Assembly (NCBI RefSeq): GCF_037081835.1
Contig: NZ_CP146516.1
Span: 1,511,501 to 1,575,500 of the forward strand
From: Spirobacillus cienkowskii
Lineage (GTDB): Bacteria; Bdellovibrionota_B; Oligoflexia; Silvanigrellales; Silvanigrellaceae
Direction: 5' to 3'
Length of the DNA stretch: 64,000 nucleotides
How positions within the stretch are numbered: position 1 is the stretch's first letter; every line of letters begins with the position of its first letter. The notes beneath the pieces are model-generated. The model was not told the DNA's origin. It made no database searches and saw nothing but the letters and a program-made list of their open reading frames with translations. A program made the position numbers and the translations under genes. Below, one piece after another: positions 44,590 to 55,141 of the stretch.

Positions 44590-45608
44590 TGCCAATTAAT
44601 AGTTGAGAAAAATCAATTAGAATTTGAATAAGTAGTTAAACAGGCAGGCAGAAAATCGTCCGAAAACATGGACGATAAGGCCTTTAGTCGATCGAACTTT
44701 TGATGCGATTTGAATACCGCTGGATTCAATTAACCAGTTAAAAAGGATTTCAATGGACTGCCGAATAGAGCTAACAGATTTAGAATAAACTTTCTCATCA
44801 CTAGAAAGAGTTTTTTTATTCCGAGAGAGTTTAATTGGTGTGTGTAATTTAGAGTTTATTTGATTCAAGTTTTTTTTAGTTGATTTGTCACAGTAAGCAC
44901 GATCGGCAAAGATTTGCGAATGTTTGAAGTTTAAAAGATCATTCTTAACAGCAGTTAAGTCGTGAGTTGCGGCGGGTGTGATTTTAAAATCAATAGGTGC
45001 GGCAAGTTTTTTATTTTGAAACAAAGCAGCGAGATGAAGTTTTAACCCATAGTAAAATTTATCTTTTGAAGAGCAATAGCCAATAGCAGAAATATCGTTT
45101 GCAGTATTGCACTTGTGCGCCCGAAAACCAGTTGTGAGTATAATAGGTAAAGAGTCAATAAGAATAAAAGGTTTGGATTTTGTTTTAGGGATTTTAAATT
45201 TATTATTTTTTAAAATAAAGTTTGCAAGTTCAGGAAAGAGTTTACTTAAGCTATTAAGTCTTGACAAAAATCCTTCATAAGAAGGCAAGTGAGGAAACCA
45301 GTTTGGAATAAAATTTTTAGTGAAGTTAAAAATAGCTTTTATATTTTTTTGTTTCATTAAAACTCCAAAGATGTAAATAGTGGTGACTTCTTGGTCTGTG
45401 AACGAGGGATTTGAGTTTGGACTAATTTTTAAAAAAGAGGTTGGAGAGAGTTGAGAAAAGAAATCGCAGGTAGTAAGGTATACAGTGATGAGTTGGCTCT
45501 GCCAGTCCATTGGTAGCTCCTTTGTTAATTTTGTTTGTGCAAAAATTATTTAACAAATTGGAGCTATTTCTTCAAGCCTCACAATAACTTTCTCAACTAT
45601 TAACTGGC
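44590..45608 (-). mobile_element. IS982-family insertion sequence, complete
   Basis: The element is about 1.02 kb with one intact transposase gene. Its ends are near-perfect inverted repeats: GCCA, A or G, then TTAATAGTTGAGAAA, in inward orientation at 44591-44610 and 45608-45589, with one mismatch in 20. It is flanked by 8-bp direct repeats ATTAATAA. The intact transposase and clean target duplication suggest a recent insertion. No passenger gene is carried. Confidence 0.88.
44617..45510 (-). CDS. IS982-family transposase
   Basis: A 297-residue DDE transposase. It begins with MDWQSQLITVYLTTCDFF and has the N-terminal helical region, LIDSLPI (first Asp), IFADRAYCD (second Asp) and a final Glu region SIEILFNWL, ending in GRFSACLFNYLFKF. 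AGGAGCTACCA lies before the ATG. The frame is intact and nothing indicates inactivation. It is transcribed in the same direction as the disrupted operon, so outward transcription into the 3' part is possible. Confidence 0.9.
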   Translation of the reverse strand: MDWQSQLITVYLTTCDFFSQLSPTSFLKISPNSNPSFTDQEVTTIYIFGVLMKQKNIKAIFNFTKNFIPNWFPHLPSYEGFLSRLNSLSKLFPELANFILKNNKFKIPKTKSKPFILIDSLPIILTTGFRAHKCNTANDISAIGYCSSKDKFYYGLKLHLAALFQNKKLAAPIDFKITPAATHDLTAVKNDLLNFKHSQIFADRAYCDKSTKKNLNQINSKLHTPIKLSRNKKTLSSDEKVYSKSVSSIRQSIEILFNWLIESSGIQIASKVRSTKGLIVHVFGRFSACLFNYLFKF

Positions 45609-46631
45609 ATTAATAACAAGAAAATTAGAAAAGCTCTTCAATGGGTGAAATAACCAATAAATATTCTCTCGAATGGCTTGCACAACTCCTCGAGACCACC
45701 TATATCTTTGCGAAATTAAAGACTGAAAATCTTCTGGAGCTTCCGTAATGGCAACCATCTCAGAATCATACATTGTTTTGTAGCCATTCATGAGTAAGCG
45801 AACTGTCAACTCACAGTCTTCTGCATACGTGTTCGAACGATAACCACCAACTTCTTGAACTATTGATTTATTAAATAACCCAATTGGCCCAGGAATAACT
45901 GTGACTTTTTTTAAAAAAGACTGTGCCGTTTTATATAAATTCAAACCAGAAATATATTCGAGCCTTTGAAAAGAAGTAATAAAATTTTTTACATTTCCAA
46001 TTTCAACACTTCCAGCAACTGCAGCAACTTGTGGATCTTGCTGAAAATACTTCATGCCAATTTGAATCGCATCCGAATTAATAATGCTATCTGCATCCAT
46101 ACAAAAAATATAATCCCCATGAGCTTCTGAAATAGCTCTATTGAGAGCAGCCGCTTTTCCAGCATTTTCTTGGTGAATAGCTCTAATGCTTCCTTTACTT
46201 TCTAAGAGAGCGATGACCTCTGCTGTTGCATCACTCGATCCATCATCAACCAATAATATTTCAATATTAGGATAACTGATCGCTAAAGTTGATTTTACAG
46301 CATGACTAATAACTTTTTCTTCATTGAAACAAGGAATTATTACACTAACAAGTGGATAATAATCCAATTTTTTTAAATTTTTTGAAAAATATCGATTTGC
46401 AAAACTAAGTAGTAAATGCATTGCTAATCTTCCAAAAAGAAATAGCATATAAAATCGCATTGCTTGAAAAAATATTTTTTCTATTCCAACTAATTCTTTA
46501 AATTCTGTCAATCTAAAAAACAAAAAAATTGCAAAAGTACAAATAAACAGCACAATAGATATTAATACAACTGTATCTAAATCTTTAATCTTAAATTTAT
46601 TTTTTTTCATTCTAATTATTTCTTTAAACAT
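45600..46631 (-). pseudogene. 5' part of a GT2 polysaccharide synthase gene (PgaC-like), truncated by the IS
   Basis: This family-2 glycosyltransferase polymerises a polysaccharide across the inner membrane. Residues 1-341 are original; the last two codons and stop come from the IS end. It shows two N-terminal membrane segments (about 20-40, 55-75), VSVIIPCFNEE, VDDGSSDATAE (129-131 DDG), DADS (179-182), AEDCEL (271-272) and QRYRW (308-312), the full catalytic set of a processive GT2. The lost part is the C-terminal membrane region. Restored length is 446 residues, near PgaC size. The start is ATG at 46631, or a second ATG at 46610. Confidence 0.88.
45609..45616. repeat. Target-site duplication, right copy (ATTAATAA)
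   Basis: This is a direct repeat of 44582-44589 and flanks the IS element on its other side. Confidence 0.75.
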
Positions 46632-46749
46632 TAAATTTAAAGTATAATATATAATATTTTAAAATACTTAACTCAAGTCATTCAAAAAAATGACGCAAAT
46701 TATGAATTTTTTTGAATTTATGATAAATGATTAATATAGGACAAATAAT

Positions 46750-47676
46750 ATGAGTGAATCAAATACTGAAGAAAAAGAAAATCTTGAAAGAAAAAATATA
46801 ACACCAGAAGAAAAAAAGAAAATTCTTTATATTGACGACGATGAAATATCACAAAAAATTATTACAAAAGCACTATCACGATACTTTAATGTAACAAGTG
46901 AACTTTCTGGCACAAATGCAATGCTTATTGCAGACCAAATTAATCCTCATTTAATTTTACTTGATCTCAATATGCCAAATGTTGATGGATTTGAAATTTT
47001 ACACCATTTTCGTCAACATCCCACCCTCTCTTCAATTCCAATTATTTGCGTCAGTGGTGACAAAGATGAGCACACTCGACGTAGAGCAAATGAACTCGGC
47101 GCCACAAAATACATGCCAAAACCTATTGATATTACGCAAGTTTCTACTGATGTTAAAAATTTATTGAATATTCTCAATACAACTCTTAAAAGTCAAAATA
47201 ATAAAATTAAAATTTTGATTGGATTTAATACATCAGAAAAAGACATTTTAATAAAAAAAGATATTTTAGAATTATTTAACAATGGAGAAAATATTTTAAT
47301 ACTTTCTATTCAAGAAGGAAAAGTATTTTTTAAAAACTTTAATATTAGTAATGATTCTTTTGAACTCGGAAGAATTATTTACTTACAAATAAAAGCATCT
47401 TTAATTGCAAGACTTCCATATCTTGAAGAACTCAGCTCAGTCATTTTTGATCTAAGAAGGATGTTAAACTTTGATATAGATAGCTATCATCTTATTTTTG
47501 ATAGTCCTGAGGTTTTATTTAATATCCAAGAAATTAGTCAATCGAACTCTTCATTAATATTAATTAGCAATACTTTATCGCAACATTTTAAAACAATAAA
47601 TTACTATACAAAATCTAATAAAAAAAACATTGAAAATATCAATACAATGGCAAAAATTTTAGTTGGAAACTTTTAG
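46750..47676 (+). CDS. Response regulator with unknown C-terminal domain
   Basis: A 308-residue protein with a receiver domain (about 24-140): IDDDE acidic triad, phosphoacceptor Asp72 in LLDLNMPNVDG, Ser in CVSGD and Lys124 in MPKP. All phosphorylation residues are present. The C-terminal part (about 150-308) has mixed alpha/beta sequence, for example ILILSIQEGKVFFKNF and SYHLIFDSPEVLF, with no DNA-binding motif seen and no known family recognised. It is divergent from the GT2 gene and directly precedes a GH18 gene (4 bp gap). Confidence 0.8.
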   Translation: MSESNTEEKENLERKNITPEEKKKILYIDDDEISQKIITKALSRYFNVTSELSGTNAMLIADQINPHLILLDLNMPNVDGFEILHHFRQHPTLSSIPIICVSGDKDEHTRRRANELGATKYMPKPIDITQVSTDVKNLLNILNTTLKSQNNKIKILIGFNTSEKDILIKKDILELFNNGENILILSIQEGKVFFKNFNISNDSFELGRIIYLQIKASLIARLPYLEELSSVIFDLRRMLNFDIDSYHLIFDSPEVLFNIQEISQSNSSLILISNTLSQHFKTINYYTKSNKKNIENINTMAKILVGNF

Positions 47677-47680
47677 CAAA

Positions 47681-48646
47681 ATGAAACTAATTAAAAAAAT
47701 AAAAATTTATGTTATTTTAATCGTATTTTTAAACAGTATCAATTGTTATTCAATAAATTATAAAACGCCATTTAGTCCCTATCTACAAATTTCACTTTAT
47801 GATGGCGATCAATTGATTAATATACTAAATTCTTTGAACTTAAGAAAAATTATTCTTGCTTTTATTCAAGATGGAAAAAAATGTCTTCCTTCATGGGATG
47901 GTAGCTTTTATAATTCTTTAACAGAGCAAAAATATATCAAAACTTTTAAATTATTAAAAGAAAACTCAATTGAATACCAAATTTCTTTAGGTGGTGCAGA
48001 TGGCCATGATTTGTCGATTCAATGCGCCAATTCAGCAGAACTATTTCAGGCATATGAGAAAATTTATAATCTTTATTCTCCTTTAGGATTTGATTTTGAT
48101 TTAGAAAGTCGTATTTTAAGTAAACCCAATTCAATAAATAAAATTATTCAAGCAATTAAAATTTTTCACACCAAATATCCAAATGTTTTAATAACATTAA
48201 CTATTCCCACTATGCCGTATGGCATTGAAAATAGAACAAAAAAATTAATAAAGGATTTAGCAGCAAATAAAATTACATTTACTGTCAATTTATTAGCAAT
48301 GAGTTACCATAAAAAATACAACCAAAACATGGCAAAATATGCTATACAAGCAGCAAATAATTTAAAATTTTTTTTAAATTCGGTATATCCTAAAAAAGAT
48401 CGCAAAGAGATTTGGAAAATTATACATATAACTCCAATGATTGGAATAAATGATATTAAAAATGAAGTATTTACAATTGCAAATGTGTCAGAGCTTAAAA
48501 GTTTTGCTGATAAAGTAAATATTGGAGGTTTGCATATGTGGTCATTAGATCGTGATAAACCTTGCAATAACAAATCATCAATCCACTTTTGTTCCGGTAT
48601 AAATACTCAAAAATATTTTGATTTTACAAAAACTTTTTTAAAATGA
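47681..48646 (+). CDS. GH18 (chitinase-like) glycosidase, exported
   Basis: A 321-residue protein with a signal peptide (about 1-24). It shows a GH18 TIM barrel: SLGGADG (strand 3 motif SxGG), then GFDFDLES with the D-x-D-x-E catalytic set (about Asp138, Asp140 and proton donor Glu142), LLAMSYHK (strand 6 M-x-Y) and GLHMWSLDRD (strand 8). Targets may be chitin, GlcNAc-rich polysaccharide or peptidoglycan. The ATG at 47681 is favoured over a TTG at 47663 that overlaps the regulator gene. The neighbouring regulator and polysaccharide genes support a role in polysaccharide handling. Confidence 0.82.
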   Translation: MKLIKKIKIYVILIVFLNSINCYSINYKTPFSPYLQISLYDGDQLINILNSLNLRKIILAFIQDGKKCLPSWDGSFYNSLTEQKYIKTFKLLKENSIEYQISLGGADGHDLSIQCANSAELFQAYEKIYNLYSPLGFDFDLESRILSKPNSINKIIQAIKIFHTKYPNVLITLTIPTMPYGIENRTKKLIKDLAANKITFTVNLLAMSYHKKYNQNMAKYAIQAANNLKFFLNSVYPKKDRKEIWKIIHITPMIGINDIKNEVFTIANVSELKSFADKVNIGGLHMWSLDRDKPCNNKSSIHFCSGINTQKYFDFTKTFLK

Positions 48647-48748
48647 ATTCTGTATTGACATTATAAAAACTAATTAATAGAATAAATTTTAAATAAACAA
48701 ATATAATTGTTTATTTATTTAATTTTGCCTTTCTAAAGCTATAATAAC

Positions 48749-49159
48749 ATGAATTTTCACAATAAAACTTATCAAATAAGAATTTCTGATATTAACTATG
48801 GAAATCATTTGGGACACGACAAATTAATTTCTATTGTTCATGATGCGCGTTGTTCTTTTTTTGATAGCATTGGTACAAGTGAACTCCACATCAATGAAGA
48901 TCAAATGGGCTTGGTTGTTCATGAAGTGAATTTTAAATACAAATCACAAATTCATTTCTTAGATAAAATTGAAGTTTTGTCTTATTTTACTGAAATAAGT
49001 GATTATACTGTAAAAATGAACTCTGAAATTAAAAATATTAAACAAAATAAGATGTCTGCTGTTGGGTACATCAAATTAGTTTGCTTTAATTTCAAAAATA
49101 ATAAAATTTCTAAATTTCCAAAAGAATTTGTCGAAAAATTACAAGAATTTTCCCATTAA
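48749..49159 (+). CDS. Acyl-CoA thioesterase-like protein (hot-dog fold)
   Basis: A 136-residue protein of the 4HBT type. The N-terminal motif RISDINYGNHLGHDKLISIVHDARCSFF holds the Asp and His region that activates water on the thioester, followed by the beta strands of a hot-dog fold. No partner domain is present, so it would act as a multimer. The substrate is unknown. It is separated by 102 bp from the GH18 gene and runs tail to tail with the hydrolase gene. Confidence 0.78.
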   Translation: MNFHNKTYQIRISDINYGNHLGHDKLISIVHDARCSFFDSIGTSELHINEDQMGLVVHEVNFKYKSQIHFLDKIEVLSYFTEISDYTVKMNSEIKNIKQNKMSAVGYIKLVCFNFKNNKISKFPKEFVEKLQEFSH

Positions 49160-49166
49160 ACTATGT

Positions 49167-50018
49167 CTAAGAATGTTGTTTAATCCATTGCAACATTTCA
49201 GACAAAGCCTGTTCTGCCGAAGATTTTTGATATGATGGACGATAATCAGCAAAAAAACCATGTTCCGCATAAGGATAGATAATAATTTTTGATTTACTCT
49301 TTCCTTTTGCTAAGGCTTTTTCCATTTGCGCAACTTGATCCAAAGAAATATTTTTATCTTTACCAGCATACAAGCCAAGTACAGGAACTTTTAACTGCTG
49401 TGCAATATCAATTGGTGATTGAGATTTTTGTTCCGGCGGATTAACAAGGCTTCCATACCAAGCAATAGCACATTTTATTTTAGGATTATGCGCCGCATAC
49501 ATCCATGTCGCTTTACCACCCCAACAAAATCCAGTCACAACTAAACGAGGCATATTTGCTTTTTTTGTGGCATTTAAATATTTGACCGTTGCATCAAGGT
49601 CTGCATTCACGTCTGCAACAGTAACTTTTGAAACAACATCTGAGATTATAGTTGGAATATCCTTAATATTTGCCACCTCTCCATGTCTTGCATACAAATA
49701 AGGTGCAATAGCGTAATAGCCAAGTTTTGCAAACCGTCTACACACATCGCGAATATGCTCATGCACACCAAAAATTTCGTGGCAAATAATGAGTGGTGTT
49801 AAGTTACTTTTTTGTTTAGGCATCGCTTGATAAGCAGGTAACTCAATATTGCCAGACTTAATTTTTATTTCTGAAGCTTCTATGCCTTCTAAATCTGTCT
49901 CAATAACAGAAAACGCAACCTGCGATACAGCCAACGCAAATCCGATTGGCAGCGCTGTTTTCAGGACAAAATCCCTCCGATTTACATTACGCAACTTCCC
50001 TTTGGAGTCTGTGAGCAT
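49167..50018 (-). CDS. Dienelactone hydrolase family protein with Tat signal
   Basis: A 283-residue alpha/beta hydrolase. The N-terminus has a twin-arginine signal: NRRDFVLK followed by a hydrophobic stretch (about 20-40), so export in folded state is expected. The catalytic Cys is in VTGFCWGGK, an acid in AGKDKN and His in YAEHGFF; HEIFGVHEHI is also a DLH hallmark. The ATG at 50018 has GAGGGTTTTGTT upstream; an earlier TTG is unlikely. The substrate is unknown and no aromatic degradation genes are nearby. Confidence 0.85.
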   Translation of the reverse strand: MLTDSKGKLRNVNRRDFVLKTALPIGFALAVSQVAFSVIETDLEGIEASEIKIKSGNIELPAYQAMPKQKSNLTPLIICHEIFGVHEHIRDVCRRFAKLGYYAIAPYLYARHGEVANIKDIPTIISDVVSKVTVADVNADLDATVKYLNATKKANMPRLVVTGFCWGGKATWMYAAHNPKIKCAIAWYGSLVNPPEQKSQSPIDIAQQLKVPVLGLYAGKDKNISLDQVAQMEKALAKGKSKSKIIIYPYAEHGFFADYRPSYQKSSAEQALSEMLQWIKQHS

Positions 50019-50068
50019 AACAAAACCCTCAAACAAATTATTTAATTTATAAATATCAGTACTTTATA

Positions 50069-51520
50069 TCAAAACGGGGTTAATAAGTCAATTTTCTTTT
50101 TACTAGGCTCTTTAGGTAACATAATTGTAAAAACACTACCAACTCCCACTTCACTCCGTAGGGTTATTGTTCCTCCGTGAGCCTGAACAATATGTTTGAC
50201 AATTGCCAAACCAAGCCCAGAACCGCCACCCAATCGATTGTGTGATTTGTCTACACGATAAAACCTTTCAAAGGCACGCAGACGAGAATGATTAGGAATC
50301 CCAATTCCTGTATCTTCTAAAAAAACGATATGATGCGTATCATTTTTGCGCACACTAATTTTCACAATACCACCAGGACGGTTGTACTTCACAGCATTGT
50401 CTACGAGGTTCACCAATACAGAATCAAATCTTTGCGCATCAACATAAATTTCTTCAATTTCAGGATCCACATCCGACTGAATCTCAACTCCAGCTTGCTT
50501 TGCTTTAGGCAAAATATTTTCGACAACTCGTCGAATTCCTTCGTGAATTTGATAAGGTTTGATCACCAATGTCAACGATCCCGACTCGAGTCCTGTCACA
50601 ATCAGCATTTCATCAATTAATTTTGTGAGATTTTCTGAATTTCTTACAATCACAGTTAAAAAATTTTGTGCCATATCATTATCTTTTAATGCAGGCATGT
50701 CTTGAATAATTTCTGCATAACCACGAATTGCAGAAATTGGAGTTTTGAGCTCATGGCTGACATTTGCAAAAAACTCTCTGCGAATTTCTTCGCCTTTATG
50801 GATATCTGTGAGATCAAAAAGAAAAATCATAAATACAGGATTTTGTTGTTCCGAATGCAAAACCACAATTTTAGCTCGCACACGCCGAATTTCAGGACCA
50901 TCTAAATGCAAAGATTCAATAATTTGCGGCTGAATTGCGTGATCATGAGAAACATTTTGAATCATTTTTTTTATCAATTCTGATAGTTCAACGCTCCGTA
51001 ACACTTCTAAAATATCGCGATCAGCAACATCGGTGTACCAACCAAGCCATCTCCTGACTGTATTGTTAATTTTAAGAACTTTTCCTTGGTAATTAACAAT
51101 AACAACACCTTCTCCTATGGCTGCAAAAATTTCATCAAGTCTTGATGTTTGTTCTCGTGCTTCAAGAATACTGCCACGCATTCTTTTGGCCATATCTTGC
51201 ACAGCACGCGCAATTCTCGAAAATTCATCATGCCCAACAATAGCCACCTTATCAACGCCAACATCAAAACCACCATGACGCGTAAGTTGTAATAAAGATT
51301 GCGTTGGTTTATCAACAAGCACGTACAAAATAAAGTAACAATAAATTAAAAATATTGGTAACACAAAAAATATTGGTAAAAATTGAACAATTAACAAACA
51401 AAAAAAAGTGCCAATAATAATACCTAAAAAAATTCTTTGTTTAACTGTACTTGGATAAAAAACAGAAATTAAGGGACGTAAATTCGCTTTAACATTTGCT
51501 AAGTGAGAATTTGAGCTCAC
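50069..51520 (-). CDS. PhoR-like sensor histidine kinase
   Basis: A 483-residue membrane kinase: two hydrophobic segments close together (about 28-68) with almost no periplasmic loop, HAMP-like region (about 70-120), PAS (about 125-240), HisKA with VSHELKTPISAIRGY (His256), and HATPase with NLVDNAVKYN, DTGIGIP and GGGSGLGLAIVKH. The lack of a sensing loop points to sensing within the membrane or through a partner, as for PhoR. No response-regulator gene is adjacent. The start is GTG, overlapping the dtd stop by 4 bases, with AAAGGA upstream. Confidence 0.9.
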   Translation of the reverse strand: MSSNSHLANVKANLRPLISVFYPSTVKQRIFLGIIIGTFFCLLIVQFLPIFFVLPIFLIYCYFILYVLVDKPTQSLLQLTRHGGFDVGVDKVAIVGHDEFSRIARAVQDMAKRMRGSILEAREQTSRLDEIFAAIGEGVVIVNYQGKVLKINNTVRRWLGWYTDVADRDILEVLRSVELSELIKKMIQNVSHDHAIQPQIIESLHLDGPEIRRVRAKIVVLHSEQQNPVFMIFLFDLTDIHKGEEIRREFFANVSHELKTPISAIRGYAEIIQDMPALKDNDMAQNFLTVIVRNSENLTKLIDEMLIVTGLESGSLTLVIKPYQIHEGIRRVVENILPKAKQAGVEIQSDVDPEIEEIYVDAQRFDSVLVNLVDNAVKYNRPGGIVKISVRKNDTHHIVFLEDTGIGIPNHSRLRAFERFYRVDKSHNRLGGGSGLGLAIVKHIVQAHGGTITLRSEVGVGSVFTIMLPKEPSKKKIDLLTPF

Positions 51521-52056
51521 ACAATTCCTTTCGCATCAGATTCAATAATTAAAGTTACAGGCCCATCATTACAAAACGAAACTTTCATATCTGCAGCAAA
51601 CTGCCCGTGAAATATGGGTAAATTTGCTGCCTTTAATTTTAGTATCTGTAAAAATTTCTCATACATTGGCTCTGCAATCAATTTATTTGCGGCAAAAAGA
51701 AAATGTGGTCTATTTGATTTGCGACAGTCTGCAAACAATGTAAATTGACTAATTATATAAAACCCTCCGCAAATATCTTTGATAGAATGATTCATTTTAC
51801 CTTGTGCGTCTTCAAAAACTCTTAGCAAAAGTAGTTTATCCACAAGTTTACTTAATGCTTGGTGATGATAATCTAAATATAAATTTAAATTGTTTTGTTG
51901 TTCTTCAAGCAAATCGATTTCAACTTTTTCAGCAAAACCAAAACCTAAAAAAACAACTAAACCATAATCCAGTTTTCCCTGTGAAACATCGTCAATGCAT
52001 ACTTCTGCATGCTTTGCACGTTGGACAACACACCGATAGCGGAGTTTTTTATACAT
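51517..52056 (-). CDS. dtd: D-aminoacyl-tRNA deacylase
   Basis: Dtd removes D-amino acids mischarged on tRNA. The 179-residue protein has SQFTLFADCRKSNRPHF (family SQFTL motif with the catalytic Thr) and NDGPVTLIIES (GPVT motif). It is 30-35 residues longer than the usual 145, due to inserted sequence in the first half (about 50-85, including LLEEQQNNLNLYLDYHHQ). It lies between hemL and the kinase gene and is coupled to the latter. Confidence 0.88.
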   Translation of the reverse strand: MYKKLRYRCVVQRAKHAEVCIDDVSQGKLDYGLVVFLGFGFAEKVEIDLLEEQQNNLNLYLDYHHQALSKLVDKLLLLRVFEDAQGKMNHSIKDICGGFYIISQFTLFADCRKSNRPHFLFAANKLIAEPMYEKFLQILKLKAANLPIFHGQFAADMKVSFCNDGPVTLIIESDAKGIV

Positions 52057-52087
52057 TTTTTATTCCATGCTTAATGTTTTACGCATA

Positions 52088-53401
52088 TTAATTGTTGCGC
52101 TTTAAAACATCTTTAATAACTAAAACCAATTTTTCTAAGTCTGATTTTTCGATGCATGTGCTTAAAAAACCAACTTCATACCCACTTGGTCCAAGGTAAA
52201 TTCCTTCACAAAGTAACGCATGAAATACCTTATTAAATAAAGTCATATCTGTTCTCGATACTTCTGCAAAATTTTTAGGAAGTTTATTTGTTCCATAAAA
52301 GAAACAAAAAAACGAGGCCACCCTAAAGTAACAAATCTTTGATTGTTCCATAAACTCTGTCAGCTGTTTCTGTACTAAAAGATCGAAATACTCTCCCAAC
52401 GATTCTAACTGACAAAAAGCATTTTGTTCTTCTATGGCGCATAGAGTTGTAAACCCTGCGACCATTGCAAGAGGATTACCCGATAACGTTCCAGCCTGAT
52501 ACGCGCTGCCTAATGGAGAAATGTGTTGCATAATTTCTTTTTTGCCACCATAGGCTGCAGCAGGAAGACCGCCTCCAATAATTTTACCAAAAGTCCATAA
52601 ATCAGGTTGTATTTGAAAATACTCCGCGGCACCGCCACGACAAAGACGAAAACCTGTCATCACTTCATCAAAAATTAAAACCGTTCCATATTTTTTGGTG
52701 ATATCACGCAAAAAGTGCATAAACTTTGGTTCAGGCGCAACAAGTCCCATATTAGCGGCAATGGGCTCAATAATGACAGCGGCAATATCAGAACCGTACT
52801 GATTAAAAATTTCGGAAACACTTTCTTGACTATTGTAAATAGCAGTTAAGGTGTCTTGAATCGTTCCCTCAGGCACACCCGCAGAGCTTGTATTGCCTAA
52901 TGTCGCAAGTCCACTTCCTGCTTTCACTAAAAATTGATCCGCATGGCCGTGATAACAGCCTTCAAATTTAACAAATTTATTTCTTTTGGTTGCAGCACGG
53001 GCTGCGCGCACTGCACTCATTGTCGCCTCTGTACCACTGCTGACAAAACGCATCATCTCTAAACCAGGAATCCATTGTTGCATTTTTTCGGCAAGCTGCA
53101 CTTCGAGTTCGGATGGGGCACCAAAAGTGATGGCTTTGTCTAGCTGCTTGTGCAGTGCAGAAACAACACTTGGGTGAGAATACCCTAAAATGAGTGGCCC
53201 CCAAGAAGAACAAAAATCAACAAAAGCGTTGCCATCAACATCAAATAAGTATTTGCCATGCCCATGAGAAAACACCAATGGCTCACCACCAACAGAACGA
53301 AAAGACCGCACCGGAGAGTTTACGCCTCCAGGAAATATGTTGCGACTTCTTTCCATGACAGACAATGAATTTGAATTTTTGAGCAATTGTTCATTAAGCA
53401 T
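52088..53401 (-). CDS. hemL: Glutamate-1-semialdehyde 2,1-aminomutase
   Basis: HemL makes 5-aminolevulinate for haem by the C5 pathway. The 437-residue PLP enzyme has [41 protein letters not shown], and [17 protein letters not shown] with the PLP-binding Lys. The length is standard. The ATG lies in the end of pyrG (8-base overlap), so the two are co-translated. It precedes dtd by 31 bp. Confidence 0.96.
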   Translation of the reverse strand: MLNEQLLKNSNSLSVMERSRNIFPGGVNSPVRSFRSVGGEPLVFSHGHGKYLFDVDGNAFVDFCSSWGPLILGYSHPSVVSALHKQLDKAITFGAPSELEVQLAEKMQQWIPGLEMMRFVSSGTEATMSAVRAARAATKRNKFVKFEGCYHGHADQFLVKAGSGLATLGNTSSAGVPEGTIQDTLTAIYNSQESVSEIFNQYGSDIAAVIIEPIAANMGLVAPEPKFMHFLRDITKKYGTVLIFDEVMTGFRLCRGGAAEYFQIQPDLWTFGKIIGGGLPAAAYGGKKEIMQHISPLGSAYQAGTLSGNPLAMVAGFTTLCAIEEQNAFCQLESLGEYFDLLVQKQLTEFMEQSKICYFRVASFFCFFYGTNKLPKNFAEVSRTDMTLFNKVFHALLCEGIYLGPSGYEVGFLSTCIEKSDLEKLVLVIKDVLKRNN

Positions 53402-55061
53402 AACTACTTTCCTCTAGTTTACGTTTATGATGAATAAGAGCCGCGGCAATAAAATCTTTAAATAATGGATGAGGGGCAATCGGTCTGCTTTTGAGTTCTG
53501 GATGCGCTTGGCATGCTAAAAACCACAAATGATCTTTTAATTCCATCATCTCAACCAGAGTTCCGTCTGGACTTTCTCCAGAAACTAAAAACCCAGCTTC
53601 TTCAAATCGATGTTTAAACTTTAAATTAAATTCATAACGATGACGATGTCTTTCGCTCACTGTGTCTGACTGATACGCAAAGAACGCTTTTGTATTACGG
53701 CGCACAACGCAATCGTAAGCGCCAAGTCGCATGCTACCGCCTTTGCGATCAATTCCTTGTTGGCTTTCCATCAAGTGAATCACTTTATTTTTTGCATGAC
53801 TATCAAACTCTTCTGATGTTGCATCCGCAATTGCAAGTTTATTGCGCGCGAATTCAAGGCAAGCAAGCTGCATACCAAGACAAATACCAAAAAAAGGAAC
53901 ATCGTTTTCGCGAGCATAATGGATTGCTGCCATTTTACCTAAAATACCACGATCACCAAAACCACCAGGAACAAGAATGGCATCATACTCTTTCAAAACT
54001 TCTTTTGCATTTTGCAAAGTCAGTTGTTCAGAATCAATCCCAACAATTTTTACCTGTGACTCATTTGCAATTCCTGCGTGGGTAAGGGCTTCATAAACAG
54101 ATTTATACGAATCGCGTGTGCCCATATACTTGCCCACCACAGCCACTTGAATATGATGTTTTGGCCGTTCGATGCACTCAATAATTCGATTCCATTCTGC
54201 TAAATTGGGTTGTGCCGTCCAAATTCCAAGCAATTCGACAATACGAGCATCCATGCGTTGCTCATGATAAATAATCGGCATTTTATAAATACTATCTGCA
54301 TCAAGTGCCTCAAATACATTTTCTTTTGGCAAGTTGCAAAATGTAGAAATTTTTAATCTCACATCTTGTGCCATAGGCTGATCAGCTCTACAGATTAGGA
54401 TATCTGGTTGAATTCCAATAGAGCGTAGTTCTTTGACCGAGTGCTGAGTGGGCTTTGTTTTGAGTTCTCCAGCTGCACGAATATACGGAACAAGAGTGAC
54501 ATGGATAAAAATAGAATTTTCTTTGCCAACATCGTTACGGAACTGGCGGATTGCCTCGAGAAATGGTAGGCTCTCGATATCGCCAATGGTACCACCAATT
54601 TCTACGATTGAAACATCAGCACCTTCAGACGCTGTGATGATATTTGCTTTTATTTGGTCTGTAATATGAGGAATCACTTGCACAGTTCCTCCCAAATAAT
54701 CGCCACGGCGTTCTTTGCTGATGACGGTATCGTAGACTTGGCCTGAGGTAAAACTATTGCGTTTTGCTAAATTTGCTTTAGTAAATCTTTGATAATGACC
54801 CAAGTCGAGATCGGTTTCTGCACCGTCATCTGTGACAAACACTTCTCCATGTTGAAATGGAGACATTGTCCCAGGGTCAACGTTTATGTAAGGATCCATT
54901 TTTGTCATGGCTACGCGCAAACCGCGCGTCTCCAGCAATGCTCCGATACTTGCGGCAGCGAGCCCTTTTCCAATACTGGAAACGACGCCTCCTGTAACAA
55001 ATATATACTTTACGGGATGTTGAGAGAACCTTTGATGGGATTTAGTATCGTATTGATGCAT
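53394..55061 (-). CDS. pyrG: CTP synthase
   Basis: PyrG aminates UTP to CTP using glutamine. From the ATG at 55061 the protein has 555 residues. It shows [23 protein letters not shown] (P-loop), [38 protein letters not shown], and a glutaminase domain with [21 protein letters not shown] (nucleophile Cys) and AHPE for the His-Glu pair. GGAG precedes the ATG; an earlier TTG or other start would extend into the divergent gene's leader. It is the first gene of the pyrG-hemL-dtd-kinase operon. Confidence 0.97.
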   Translation of the reverse strand: MHQYDTKSHQRFSQHPVKYIFVTGGVVSSIGKGLAAASIGALLETRGLRVAMTKMDPYINVDPGTMSPFQHGEVFVTDDGAETDLDLGHYQRFTKANLAKRNSFTSGQVYDTVISKERRGDYLGGTVQVIPHITDQIKANIITASEGADVSIVEIGGTIGDIESLPFLEAIRQFRNDVGKENSIFIHVTLVPYIRAAGELKTKPTQHSVKELRSIGIQPDILICRADQPMAQDVRLKISTFCNLPKENVFEALDADSIYKMPIIYHEQRMDARIVELLGIWTAQPNLAEWNRIIECIERPKHHIQVAVVGKYMGTRDSYKSVYEALTHAGIANESQVKIVGIDSEQLTLQNAKEVLKEYDAILVPGGFGDRGILGKMAAIHYARENDVPFFGICLGMQLACLEFARNKLAIADATSEEFDSHAKNKVIHLMESQQGIDRKGGSMRLGAYDCVVRRNTKAFFAYQSDTVSERHRHRYEFNLKFKHRFEEAGFLVSGESPDGTLVEMMELKDHLWFLACQAHPELKSRPIAPHPLFKDFIAAALIHHKRKLEESSYA

Positions 55062-55141
55062 TGATATACTCCGTTCGACAATCTTGTTTCGACACGGGAA
55101 CACAGGGTAACACTAACTTATGGTCAGGAGTCAAGAAAACA

